From Streptomyces violaceusniger Tu 4113 (GTDB lineage Bacteria > Actinomycetota > Actinomycetes > Streptomycetales > Streptomycetaceae): a stretch of DNA of 64,000 nt. A program made the position numbers and the translations under genes. Where the stretch lies: contig NC_015957.1 of NCBI RefSeq assembly GCF_000147815.2, positions 6,572,001 to 6,636,000 on the forward strand. The letters run 5' to 3'. Position 1 is the stretch's first letter; each line of letters begins with the position of its first letter. The notes under the pieces were generated by a model, which searched no databases, was not told where the DNA came from, and saw only the letters and a program-made list of their open reading frames with translations. This document shows, one piece after another, positions 27,003-34,601 of the stretch.

Positions 27003-27638
27003 GTGTCCAGCAGTGAACCCGCCGTCGATAACACGCTCGACACCCCTTTCTTCCTCCGATGGCTCACCGCCGCGGCCACATCCGTGAGCCATGAGGCGGC
27101 CCGTCTCACCGACCTGGACTCCGCGATCGGCGACGCCGACCACGGCACCAATATGCAGCGCGGCTTCGCCGCCGTGGCCGAGGCGCTGGAGAAGGAGCCG
27201 CCGGGCTCGCCCGGGGCCACGCTCATCCTGGCCGGGCGCCAGCTGATCTCCAAGGTGGGCGGCGCCTCCGGACCGCTGTACGGAACGCTGCTGCGGCGGG
27301 CCGGCAAGGCGCTCGGCGACGCCGAGCAGATCACCCCGCAGCAACTTGCGGACGCGCTGCGGGCCGGGGTGGACGCGGTGGCGCAGCTCGGCGGCGCCGC
27401 GCCCGGCGACAAGACGATGCTGGACGCGCTGCTCCCGGCGGTCGAGGCGCTGGGCGGGGCCACCGGGTCGTTCGCGGCCGCGGGCGAGGCCGCCGAGAAG
27501 GGCGCGCTGGCCACCGTGCCCATGCTGGCCCGCAAGGGCAGGGCCAGCTATCTGGGTGAGCGCAGCATCGGCCACCAGGACCCGGGCGCCACCTCGTCGG
27601 CGCTGCTCATCGCGGCACTGGCGGAGGCGGCCCGATGA
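27003..27638 (+). CDS. dhaL: Dihydroxyacetone kinase, DhaL (ADP-binding) subunit
   Basis: 211 residues from the GTG at 27003, preceded by GAGGAGGC. The aspartates that hold the ADP-magnesium pair are present as D39, D44 and D46 (LDSAIGDADHGTN), with the same spacing as in E. coli. ADP stays bound as a cofactor and is phosphorylated by DhaM. Stop and dhaM start overlap as ATGA (27635-27638), implying translational coupling. Confidence 0.95.
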   Translation: MSSSEPAVDNTLDTPFFLRWLTAAATSVSHEAARLTDLDSAIGDADHGTNMQRGFAAVAEALEKEPPGSPGATLILAGRQLISKVGGASGPLYGTLLRRAGKALGDAEQITPQQLADALRAGVDAVAQLGGAAPGDKTMLDALLPAVEALGGATGSFAAAGEAAEKGALATVPMLARKGRASYLGERSIGHQDPGATSSALLIAALAEAAR

Positions 27639-28051
27639 CCGACGAGGGCGAGAAGAAGCTGGTCGGCATAGTGCTGGTGTCGCACAGTGCGGCGGTGGCG
27701 GACTCGGTGGCCGAGATGGCGAAGGGGCTGTCCGGCGGTGGCGCGGCACCGGTCCGCGCGGCGGGCGGCACCGCGGACGGCGGGTTCGGCACCAGTCCGG
27801 AGCTCATAGCGGAGGCGGCCCACGAGGTCGACCGGGGCGCCGGAGTGGCGGTCCTGGTGGACCTGGGCAGCGCGGTCCTGGCCGTCAAGGCGCTGCTGGC
27901 CGAGGGCGATGAGCTGCCGGAGGGCACCCGATTGGTGGACGCGCCGCTCGTGGAGGGGGCGGTCGCCGCGCTCGTCACCGCCTCCACCGGGGCGGATGTG
28001 GACGGGGTGCTCCAGGCGGCCTCGGAGGCGTACGACTACCGCAAGGTCTGA
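27635..28051 (+). CDS. dhaM: PTS-dependent dihydroxyacetone kinase phosphotransferase subunit DhaM
   Basis: 138 residues. A single EIIA-mannose-type domain with the phosphorylated histidine H17 in VLVSHSAAVAD. The HPr-like and EI-like domains of E. coli DhaM are absent, as in other Gram-positive forms, so phosphate must come from the general PTS (HPr). The last codons (YRKV, stop) belong to a 15-bp repeat that continues past the stop. Confidence 0.92.
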   Translation: MTDEGEKKLVGIVLVSHSAAVADSVAEMAKGLSGGGAAPVRAAGGTADGGFGTSPELIAEAAHEVDRGAGVAVLVDLGSAVLAVKALLAEGDELPEGTRLVDAPLVEGAVAALVTASTGADVDGVLQAASEAYDYRKV

Positions 28052-28106
28052 CACCGCGAGGTCCGGCACCACAAGATCGGACACCGCAAGATCGGACACC
28101 GCAAGG
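28037..28106. repeat. 15-bp tandem repeats running out of the dhaM stop codon
   Basis: Units of the form CACCGCAAGRTCGGA start at 28037 (TACCGCAAGGTCTGA, coding end), 28052, 28067, 28082 and 28097 (partial). The last 15 coding bases of dhaM appear to have been copied downstream. A hairpin terminator follows at once. Confidence 0.8.
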
Positions 28107-28108
28107 CT

Positions 28109-28150
28109 ATTGAACGGGGCTCCGCCCGGGGAGGCGGGGCCCCGTTCAAT
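28109..28150 (+). terminator. Terminator of the dhaKLM operon
   Basis: Arms ATTGAACGGGG (28109-28119) and CCCCGTTCAAT (28140-28150) pair perfectly. The stem continues inward with one G-T wobble to about 18 bp, leaving a six-base loop. It is the strongest hairpin in this part of the window and closes the dha operon. Confidence 0.85.
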
Positions 28151-28303
28151 CTTCAACGAGCCCGCCGTCGCAATATTGCGCGCCACCTATTCCCCTGATA
28201 CTCGCCGCGTACGGGGCGAGTTGCCCGTTTCGGACGGCACCCGGCGCGACGAGACCTCCCCGACCCCCGGCCGTCAAGTGATAGGCGCGATACCAGAACG
28301 GGC

Positions 28304-28333
28304 TTCCGAATCCGTCGATCTTGCGTCTAGACT
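28304..28333 (+). promoter_or_regulatory. Candidate promoter upstream of the cyclooctatin cluster
   Basis: TAGACT at 28328-28333 is a good vegetative -10 for Streptomyces. TTCCGA at 28304-28309 is a weak -35, 18 bp away. It sits about 400 bp ahead of cotB1 in the 28151-28748 gap, which is visibly less GC-rich than its surroundings and otherwise holds only the small frame at 28378. Confidence 0.4.
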
Positions 28334-28377
28334 GCTGATGTCCGAGTGGGGGGACCGGCGGCACTCAGGGGGAATAA

Positions 28378-28536
28378 ATGGGCGTGATTGAGTGTGCCCG
28401 CGCACACCTGGCATCCATCGAACCGATGATGCCGACGCGGGTGTCGCACCGGCCGGGGCCCCATTGCGGGCTGGCTTGGATTCCACGCGCGGAAATGACC
28501 CGACCGCGCCGATCTCATAGTCCCCTGAGCGTCTGA
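28378..28536 (+). CDS. Small open frame in the cotB1 leader, unrecognised
   Basis: 52 codons from ATG at 28378, preceded by AGGGGGA with ideal spacing, about 45 bp after the candidate -10. The product (MGVIECARAHLASIEP, then a His/Pro/Arg-rich tail ending HSPLSV) matches no family I know. Codon use is poorer in third-position GC than real genes nearby. It may be a leader peptide, a remnant, or chance. Confidence 0.25.
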   Translation: MGVIECARAHLASIEPMMPTRVSHRPGPHCGLAWIPRAEMTRPRRSHSPLSV

Positions 28537-28748
28537 TCTTCGCGCCCGTCGCGGCGCGTTCGACCCATGGACCGGCGCGTTCGACCTATCGACCATGGGG
28601 CAGCGGTCACATCCCGCTTCTGCCTTCATGGTGCCGTACACAGCGCACACGGCAATCCATATTCCCAGAGAAGCAAGGGTTTCCGCGTGCCTGTTTTCTT
28701 CTCCTTAATCAACGGATTTCGACATTTCGACGTGGAGGAGTCAGTCGC

Positions 28749-29828
28749 ATGACCACACCCACGCTCAGCCCCGGCCGCTTGGATGCGGATACCGTCCGCG
28801 AGTCGGTGGACGTCGTACTCGAAGACTTTCTGACGGCCAAGGCCCGCACCACTCCGCAACACCATCTGCCGTATCTCTCCGGACTGCTCAAGGATTTCCT
28901 GTCCGGCGGAAAGCGCATACGGCCCCTGTTGTGTGTCACCGGCTGGCAGGCCGTCGGCGGCGGTGAGGACACCGACGCGGTGTTCCGGGTGGCCGCCTGC
29001 CTGGAGATGTTCCACGCCTTCGCGCTGATCCACGACGACGTCATGGACGACAGCGACACCCGCCGGGGCCGGCCGACCATCCACCGCACCCTGGCCGCGC
29101 TGTGCGCCGCCGACCGCAGGCCGGATCAGATCGAGCGGTTCGGGGTCAGCGGGGCGGTGCTGCTCGGCGACCTCGCGCTCACCTGGTCGGACGAGCTGCT
29201 GCACTCGGCCGGCCTCACCCCCGCCCAGTTCGACGCCGTGCTGCCGCTGCTGTCGGAGATGCGCACCGAGGTGATGCTGGGCCAGTACCTCGATCTGCAG
29301 GCCACCGGGGAGCTGACGGACGACGTCGAGGCCACCCTCACCGTCAACCGGTACAAGACCGCCAAGTACACCATCGAACGTCCGCTGCACGTCGGAGCCG
29401 CCATCGCGGGCGCCGCCCCGGAGGCCATGGAGGCGTTCACCGCCTACGCCCTGCCGCTCGGCGAGGCGTTCCAGCTCCGCGACGATCTGCTGGGCGTGTA
29501 CGGCGATCCGGAGTCCACCGGCAAGTCCCAGTTGGACGATCTGCGGGCCGGGAAGAACACCACCCTGATCGCGCTCGCCCTGCGCGGCTCCGACAGCGCC
29601 CAGGCCGCGCGGTTGCGCAGCCTCATCGGCAATCCGCTGCTCGACGAGTCGGACGCCGTGACCATCCAGGAGATCTTCGCCGCGACCACCGCCCGGGAGG
29701 CCGTCGAGCGGATGATCGACGACCGCCGGACACAGGCCCTGCGGGCCCTCGACGACGCCCCATTCACCGCGGACGCGGTCAACGCGCTGAAGCTGATCGC
29801 CCGCATGGCCACTGTGAGGAACTCATGA
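28749..29828 (+). CDS. cotB1: Geranylgeranyl diphosphate synthase (cyclooctatin cluster)
   Basis: 359 residues from ATG after GGAGGAG. The first aspartate-rich motif DDVMDD (96-101) with DTRRG, and the second RDDLLGVYGD near 242-251, bind the magnesium-diphosphate groups. It builds C20 GGPP from IPP and allylic primers, the substrate of the cyclase that follows. Its stop overlaps cotB2 as ATGA, so the pair is translationally coupled. Chain length is inferred from the CotB2 partner. Function follows the known cyclooctatin cluster of S. melanosporofaciens. Confidence 0.93.
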   Translation: MTTPTLSPGRLDADTVRESVDVVLEDFLTAKARTTPQHHLPYLSGLLKDFLSGGKRIRPLLCVTGWQAVGGGEDTDAVFRVAACLEMFHAFALIHDDVMDDSDTRRGRPTIHRTLAALCAADRRPDQIERFGVSGAVLLGDLALTWSDELLHSAGLTPAQFDAVLPLLSEMRTEVMLGQYLDLQATGELTDDVEATLTVNRYKTAKYTIERPLHVGAAIAGAAPEAMEAFTAYALPLGEAFQLRDDLLGVYGDPESTGKSQLDDLRAGKNTTLIALALRGSDSAQAARLRSLIGNPLLDESDAVTIQEIFAATTAREAVERMIDDRRTQALRALDDAPFTADAVNALKLIARMATVRNS

Positions 29829-30748
29829 CGACAGGACTTTCCACGGCCGGGGCCCAGGACATCAGCCGGAGCAGCGTCCGTCCGTACCTGGAGGAGTGCA
29901 CCGGCCGCTTCCAGGAGATGTTCGACCGCTATGTCGTCACCCGGCCCACCAAGGTCGAATTGACCGACGCCGAACTGCGCGAGGTCATAGACGACTGCAA
30001 CGCCGCGGTGTCCCCCCTCGGAAAATCGGTTTCCGATGAGCGCTGGATCTCCTATATGGGGGTGGTGCTCTGGTCCCAGAGCCCCCGCCATATCAAGGAC
30101 ATGGAGGCGTTCAAGGCCGTCTGCGTCCTGAACTGCGTGACGTTCGTGTGGGACGACATGGATCCCGCACTGCACGACTTCGATCTCTTCCTGCCGCGGC
30201 TGCGCGCGATCTGCGAGAAGTACTACAGTCCCGAGGACGCGGAGGTCGCGTACGAGGCCGCGCGCGCCTTCGTCACCAGCGATCACATGTTCCGCAACTC
30301 TCCCATCAAGGCGGCGCTGTGCACCACGTCCCCGGAGCAGTATTTCCGTTTCCGGGTCACGGACATCGGCGTCGACTTCTGGATGAAGATGTCGTACCCG
30401 ATCTACCGGCATCCGGAGTTCACCGAACACGCCAGGACAAGCCTGGCCGCACGGATGACCACCCGCGGACTCACCATCGTCAACGACTTCTACTCCTATG
30501 ACCGCGAGGTCTCGCTGGGCCAGATCACCAACTGTTTCCGGCTCTGCGATGTGAGTGATGAGACAACGTTCAAGGAGTTCTTCCAGGCCCGGCTCGATGA
30601 CATGATCGAGGACATCGAGTGCATCAAGGTGTTCGACCGGCTGACGCAGGACGTCTTCCTCGATCTGATCTACGGCAACTTCGTCTGGACCATCAGCAAC
30701 AAGCGCTACAAGACGGCCGTCAACGACGTCAACTCTCGCATTCAGTAA
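29825..30748 (+). CDS. cotB2: Cyclooctat-9-en-7-ol synthase (CotB2, class I diterpene cyclase)
   Basis: 307 residues, the length of CotB2. Every landmark lies at the published position: aspartate-rich DDMD at 110-113, NSE motif N220/S224/E228 in NDFYSYDRE, and shaping residues F107, F149 and W288. It ionises GGPP and cyclises it to the 5-8-5 alcohol cyclooctat-9-en-7-ol. I recognise the sequence as nearly identical to S. melanosporofaciens CotB2. It overlaps cotB1 and lies 14 bp before cotB3 in one operon. Confidence 0.97.
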   Translation: MTTGLSTAGAQDISRSSVRPYLEECTGRFQEMFDRYVVTRPTKVELTDAELREVIDDCNAAVSPLGKSVSDERWISYMGVVLWSQSPRHIKDMEAFKAVCVLNCVTFVWDDMDPALHDFDLFLPRLRAICEKYYSPEDAEVAYEAARAFVTSDHMFRNSPIKAALCTTSPEQYFRFRVTDIGVDFWMKMSYPIYRHPEFTEHARTSLAARMTTRGLTIVNDFYSYDREVSLGQITNCFRLCDVSDETTFKEFFQARLDDMIEDIECIKVFDRLTQDVFLDLIYGNFVWTISNKRYKTAVNDVNSRIQ

Positions 30749-30762
30749 GGGAACGGGGAACC

Positions 30763-32124
30763 GTGACTTCCACGAAGAGCTCCGCACAGCCGGAGCGCTC
30801 CTGGACCACCGGCACGGCGCCCGGCTCGGTGCCGCTGCTGGGGCACACGCTGGCGCTCTGGCGCCGTCCGCTGCAGTTCCTGGCCTCCCTGCCCGCCCAC
30901 GGCGATCTGGTGGAGGTCAGGCTGGGGCCCAGCCGCGCCTATCTGGCCTGCCATCCCGAACTGGTCCGCCAGGTGCTGCTCAATCCCCGTGTGTTCGACA
31001 AGGGCGGGGTCTTCGACAAGGCGCGGCAGCTACTCGGGAACAGCCTCTCGGTCTCCCGGGGCGAGGATCACCGCACTCAGCGGCGGATGATCCAGCCCGC
31101 GTTCCACACCCCGAAGATCGCCGACTACACCGCCGCGGTCGCCGACGACACCCGCGCCGCGATCGGCTCCTGGGAGCCGGGGCGGACCCTGGACCTCAGC
31201 GACACCATGCACGCCCTGCTGATGCGGGTCGCCGCGCGGACGCTGTTCTCCACCGGGATCGACGAGGCGACGATCGACGAGGCGCGCCACTGTCTGCGCA
31301 TCGTCTCGCACGGCATCTACAAACGCACCATGGCGCCTTTGGGGATCATGGAGAAGCTCCCCACCCCGGGCAACCGCCGCTATGACCGGGCCAACGCCCG
31401 GCTGCGGCAGATCGTGGACGAGATGATCCGCGACCGCCGGCGCTCCGGCGCCGACCACGGCGATCTGCTCTCCACGCTGCTGCGCGCAGAACACCCCGAG
31501 ACCGGCGAGGGGCTGGACGACGGCGAGGTCCTCGACCAGGTGGTCACCTTCCTGGTCGCCGGGAGCGAGACCACCGCCTCGACGCTCGCCTTCGTCTTCC
31601 ATCTCCTGGGCGCGCACCCGGAGGTGGAGAAGCGGGTGCACGCCGAGATCGACGAGGCCCTGAAGGGCCGTTCGCCCACCTTCGAGGACCTGCCGTCCCT
31701 GGAGTACACCCGGGGGGTCATCACCGAGTCGCTGCGGCTGTATCCGCCGTCCTGGATGGCGATGCGGGTCACGGCGGCCGAGACGGACCTCGGTGGCCGC
31801 ACCATCCCGGCGGGCACGATGATCCTGTACAGCGCCCAGGCACTGCACCACAACCCCGGACTGTTCCCCGACCCCGAGCGGTTCGACCCGGAGCGCTGGT
31901 TCCCCGACCGTGCCAAGGACGTGCCGCGCGGGGCGCTGCTCCCGTTCGGCGCGGGCAGCCACAAGTGCATCGGGGACGTCCTGGCGCTGACCGAGACCGC
32001 CCTCATCGTGGCGACGATCGCGAGCCGGTGGCGTCTTCGCCCGGTGCCCGGGACGACGTTGCGCCCCGAGCCGAAGGCGACGCTCGAACCCGGCCCGCTG
32101 CCGATGGTGTGCGAGCCGCGCTGA
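30763..32124 (+). CDS. cotB3: Cytochrome P450, cyclooctat-9-en-7-ol 5-hydroxylase
   Basis: 453 residues from the GTG at 30763, behind a GGGAACGGGGAACC region. The I-helix AGSETTAST supplies the oxygen-activating threonine. ESLRLYP is the ExxR motif, and heme ligand C402 lies in FGAGSHKCIG. By cluster order it matches CotB3, which adds the C-5 hydroxyl. Redox partners (ferredoxin and reductase) are not encoded in the cluster and must come from elsewhere. It shares a length and clear likeness with cotB4, so the two arose by duplication. Confidence 0.93.
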   Translation: MTSTKSSAQPERSWTTGTAPGSVPLLGHTLALWRRPLQFLASLPAHGDLVEVRLGPSRAYLACHPELVRQVLLNPRVFDKGGVFDKARQLLGNSLSVSRGEDHRTQRRMIQPAFHTPKIADYTAAVADDTRAAIGSWEPGRTLDLSDTMHALLMRVAARTLFSTGIDEATIDEARHCLRIVSHGIYKRTMAPLGIMEKLPTPGNRRYDRANARLRQIVDEMIRDRRRSGADHGDLLSTLLRAEHPETGEGLDDGEVLDQVVTFLVAGSETTASTLAFVFHLLGAHPEVEKRVHAEIDEALKGRSPTFEDLPSLEYTRGVITESLRLYPPSWMAMRVTAAETDLGGRTIPAGTMILYSAQALHHNPGLFPDPERFDPERWFPDRAKDVPRGALLPFGAGSHKCIGDVLALTETALIVATIASRWRLRPVPGTTLRPEPKATLEPGPLPMVCEPR

Positions 32125-32205
32125 CGACGTCCGGTCCGGGGTCCGCCCGGACCGGACGCCCCGTACCTTCCATACCCCACCTCGCGAGCGAAGGACATCT
32201 TCCGC

Positions 32206-33567
32206 ATGAGGACCGCGCAGCAACCGGCGACGCGCCACTGGCGGCACGCCCTCGCCCCCGGCGGGCTTCCGCTGGCCGGCCATGCCCTGCTGATGGGCCG
32301 CAAGCCGCTTCAGTTCCTGGCCTCCCTGCCCGCCTACGGCGATCTGGTCGAGCTCCGGCTGGGGCCTCGGCCCGTCTTTCTGCCCTGTCATCCGGAGCTG
32401 GTCCAGCAGGTGCTGGTGAACGCGCGGATCTACGACACCGGCGGACCGGTCAAGGAGAAGGCGAAGCCCATCCTGGGCAACGGCCTGATCACCTCCGACT
32501 GGGCGGACCACAGACGGCAGCGCCGGCTGGTGCAGCCCGCCTTCCAGGCCGCCCGGATCGCCACGTACGCCGAGGTGATGGAGCGGGAGTGCGAGGCCGA
32601 GTCGACGGCGTGGACGGCCCGCAGACCCATCGACGTCAGCCATGAGATGCTCGCGCTCACCGCGCGGGTGACGGCCCGTGCGCTCTTCTCGACCGATATG
32701 GCGCCGCATGCCGTGGCCGAGATCCAGCACTGTCTGCCCATCGTCGTGGAGGGCGCCTACCGGCAGGCGATCGACCCCACCGGGCTGCTGGCCAAGCTCC
32801 CGCTCGCGGCGAACCGGCGCTTCGACGACGCGCTCACCCGGCTCAACCAGCTCATCGACCGCATGATCGACGACTACAAGGCGGCGGACGACGGCGACCG
32901 CGGCGATGTGCTGTCCGCCCTCTTCGCCGCGCAGGACGACGAGACCGGCGGCACGATGTCGGACCAGGAGATCCACGACCAGGTCATGACCCTGCTGCTG
33001 GCCGGGATCGAGACCACCGCCTCCGCGCTGACCTGGGCCTGGTTCCTGCTCGGCCGCAATCCCCGGGCCGAGGCCGCGCTGCACGCCGAGGTCGACGAGG
33101 TGCTGGGCGGACGGGCCCCGCGCTACGCCGATGTCCCCCGGCTCGCCTACACCCAGCGGGTGTTCAGCGAGGCGCTGCGGCTCTTCCCGCCCGCGTGGCT
33201 GTTCACCCGGACCACCACCGAGGCCACCGAGCTCGGCGGGCGGCGGCTGCCCCCGGCGTCGGACGTGCTGATCAGCCCGTATGTGCTGCACCGCGATCCG
33301 GCCCTCTTCCCCGACCCGGAGTCCTTCGACCCCGACCGCTGGCTCCCCGAGCGGGCCAAGGACGTGGCGCGCGGCGCTTATCTGCCGTTCGGCGGTGGCA
33401 GCCGGAAGTGCATCGGCGATGTCTTCGGCATGACGGAGGCGACGCTGGCCCTGGCCGCGATCGCGGGCCGCTGGCGGATGCGCCCGATTCCGGGGACGAA
33501 GATCCGGCCGAGGCCGCAGATGAGCCTCACCGCCGGTCCGCTGCGCATGATTCCGGAACCGCGCTGA
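32206..33567 (+). CDS. cotB4: Cytochrome P450, cyclooctatin C-18 hydroxylase
   Basis: 453 residues. Heme ligand C402 in FGGGSRKCIG, I-helix AGIETTASA, ExxR in EALRLFP. It is homologous to cotB3 along its whole length, including the LQFLASLPAYGDLVELRLGP start region. In the known pathway CotB4 converts the 5,7-diol to cyclooctatin (5,7,18-triol), a lysophospholipase inhibitor. It is 81 bp downstream of cotB3 in the same direction, and a short GGGGA-CAGT-TCCCC hairpin at 33646-33659 follows the gene. Confidence 0.93.
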   Translation: MRTAQQPATRHWRHALAPGGLPLAGHALLMGRKPLQFLASLPAYGDLVELRLGPRPVFLPCHPELVQQVLVNARIYDTGGPVKEKAKPILGNGLITSDWADHRRQRRLVQPAFQAARIATYAEVMERECEAESTAWTARRPIDVSHEMLALTARVTARALFSTDMAPHAVAEIQHCLPIVVEGAYRQAIDPTGLLAKLPLAANRRFDDALTRLNQLIDRMIDDYKAADDGDRGDVLSALFAAQDDETGGTMSDQEIHDQVMTLLLAGIETTASALTWAWFLLGRNPRAEAALHAEVDEVLGGRAPRYADVPRLAYTQRVFSEALRLFPPAWLFTRTTTEATELGGRRLPPASDVLISPYVLHRDPALFPDPESFDPDRWLPERAKDVARGAYLPFGGGSRKCIGDVFGMTEATLALAAIAGRWRMRPIPGTKIRPRPQMSLTAGPLRMIPEPR

Positions 33568-33680
33568 ACGTCCTGGCTCTCGGGCCCCGTGATTCAGGTG
33601 TCAGGAGTGGGGTGAATCGTACCGGCGGCCGGCGCAGTCGAATAGGGGACAGTTCCCCGTTTCTTCGATGATCTGAACAC

Positions 33681-33706
33681 CTAACCGGAGAGATTCCCCC
33701 GGTTAG
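33681..33706. promoter_or_regulatory. Palindromic operator before the TetR gene
   Basis: CTAACCGG (33681-33688) and CCGGTTAG (33699-33706) are perfect 8-bp arms around ten bases. The site ends 17 bp before the TetR ATG and overlaps the region where its -10 should be, so autorepression is likely. Confidence 0.65.
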
Positions 33707-33723
33707 TGTTAGGGTTGCGGGCC

Positions 33724-34404
33724 ATGGGCAGCCGTGTGGAGAAAGAGACACCGTTGCGCCGAGACGCACGGCGCAACCGCGAGATGCTGATAACTGCCGC
33801 CCGGGAGATCTACACGGATCAGGGTGTGGACGCCCCGCTCGACGACATCGCCCGTCGGGCCGGAGTCGGCAGCGCCACTCTCTACCGGCGGTTCGCCGGC
33901 CGGGCGGAACTCATCGAGGCGGTATTCGGCGATTCCCTGCGGGAAATCCTGCGGGCCGCCGAAGAAGCCCGCTCGGCGCCGGACGCCTGGGTCGGCCTGA
34001 CAGCCTATCTGGAGCGCATATTCGGACTGCTCGCCGCCGACCGGGGCACCAACGACCTGATGACCACCGGCATCCAGGGCGTCCCCTCGCTCGACGCGCT
34101 CCGTAAGGAAAACCACAAGACGCTCCACGTCCTTCTGAGCCGCGCCCAGGAACAGGGCGCGGCCCGGAAGGACACCACGGCGGAGGACCTGCTGTTCCTG
34201 CTGGCCGCGCTCGGCCGCGCGGTCCCGGGCTCGACCGTCGCCGCACCGATGGCCTGGCGCCGCTATCTGGCCCTGCTGCTCGACGGACTGCGCCCCGAGG
34301 GGTCCCACCCGCTCCCGGCCCCCTCACTCACCGGCGACCAGCTCGGCGCCGCCATGCTCCAGCTCGGCAAGGTGCGACGGCCGCGTACGGGGCGGGCCGA
34401 CTAG
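33724..34404 (+). CDS. TetR-family transcriptional regulator
   Basis: 226 residues from the ATG at 33724; a GTG at 33706 overlaps the palindrome and is less likely. The helix-turn-helix is APLDDIARRAGVGSATLYRR (about 38-57), with an F-x-x-R-x-E-L-I-E-A-V helix after it. The C-terminal half is an unassigned ligand domain. It follows cotB4 by 156 bp in the same direction but has its own promoter and palindrome. Whether it controls the cot genes is open; no copy of its palindrome is visible ahead of cotB1. Confidence 0.85.
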   Translation: MGSRVEKETPLRRDARRNREMLITAAREIYTDQGVDAPLDDIARRAGVGSATLYRRFAGRAELIEAVFGDSLREILRAAEEARSAPDAWVGLTAYLERIFGLLAADRGTNDLMTTGIQGVPSLDALRKENHKTLHVLLSRAQEQGAARKDTTAEDLLFLLAALGRAVPGSTVAAPMAWRRYLALLLDGLRPEGSHPLPAPSLTGDQLGAAMLQLGKVRRPRTGRAD

Positions 34405-34601
34405 GGGGCATTCGGGGCGGGAGGCGCCGACCCGGGGCATGTTGGACGGGGCCGCGCCGGCTCGGGGCGTCCTGGGCGGGGCGCGTCACCACAGTGGCCG
34501 GGCGAAGTGTGTCGCCCGCCTACATATCCGAGCCGAACTGCGCATTTCTACGGTGTGGCAACACAAAATCGTCCCCGCACCCCGCTCGGAAGTGGTGACC
34601 C

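Noticed and set aside
34553..34564. TGTG-GCAA-CACA palindrome before the MHS transporter
   Set aside because: Arms are only four bases and no second copy was found, so chance cannot be excluded.
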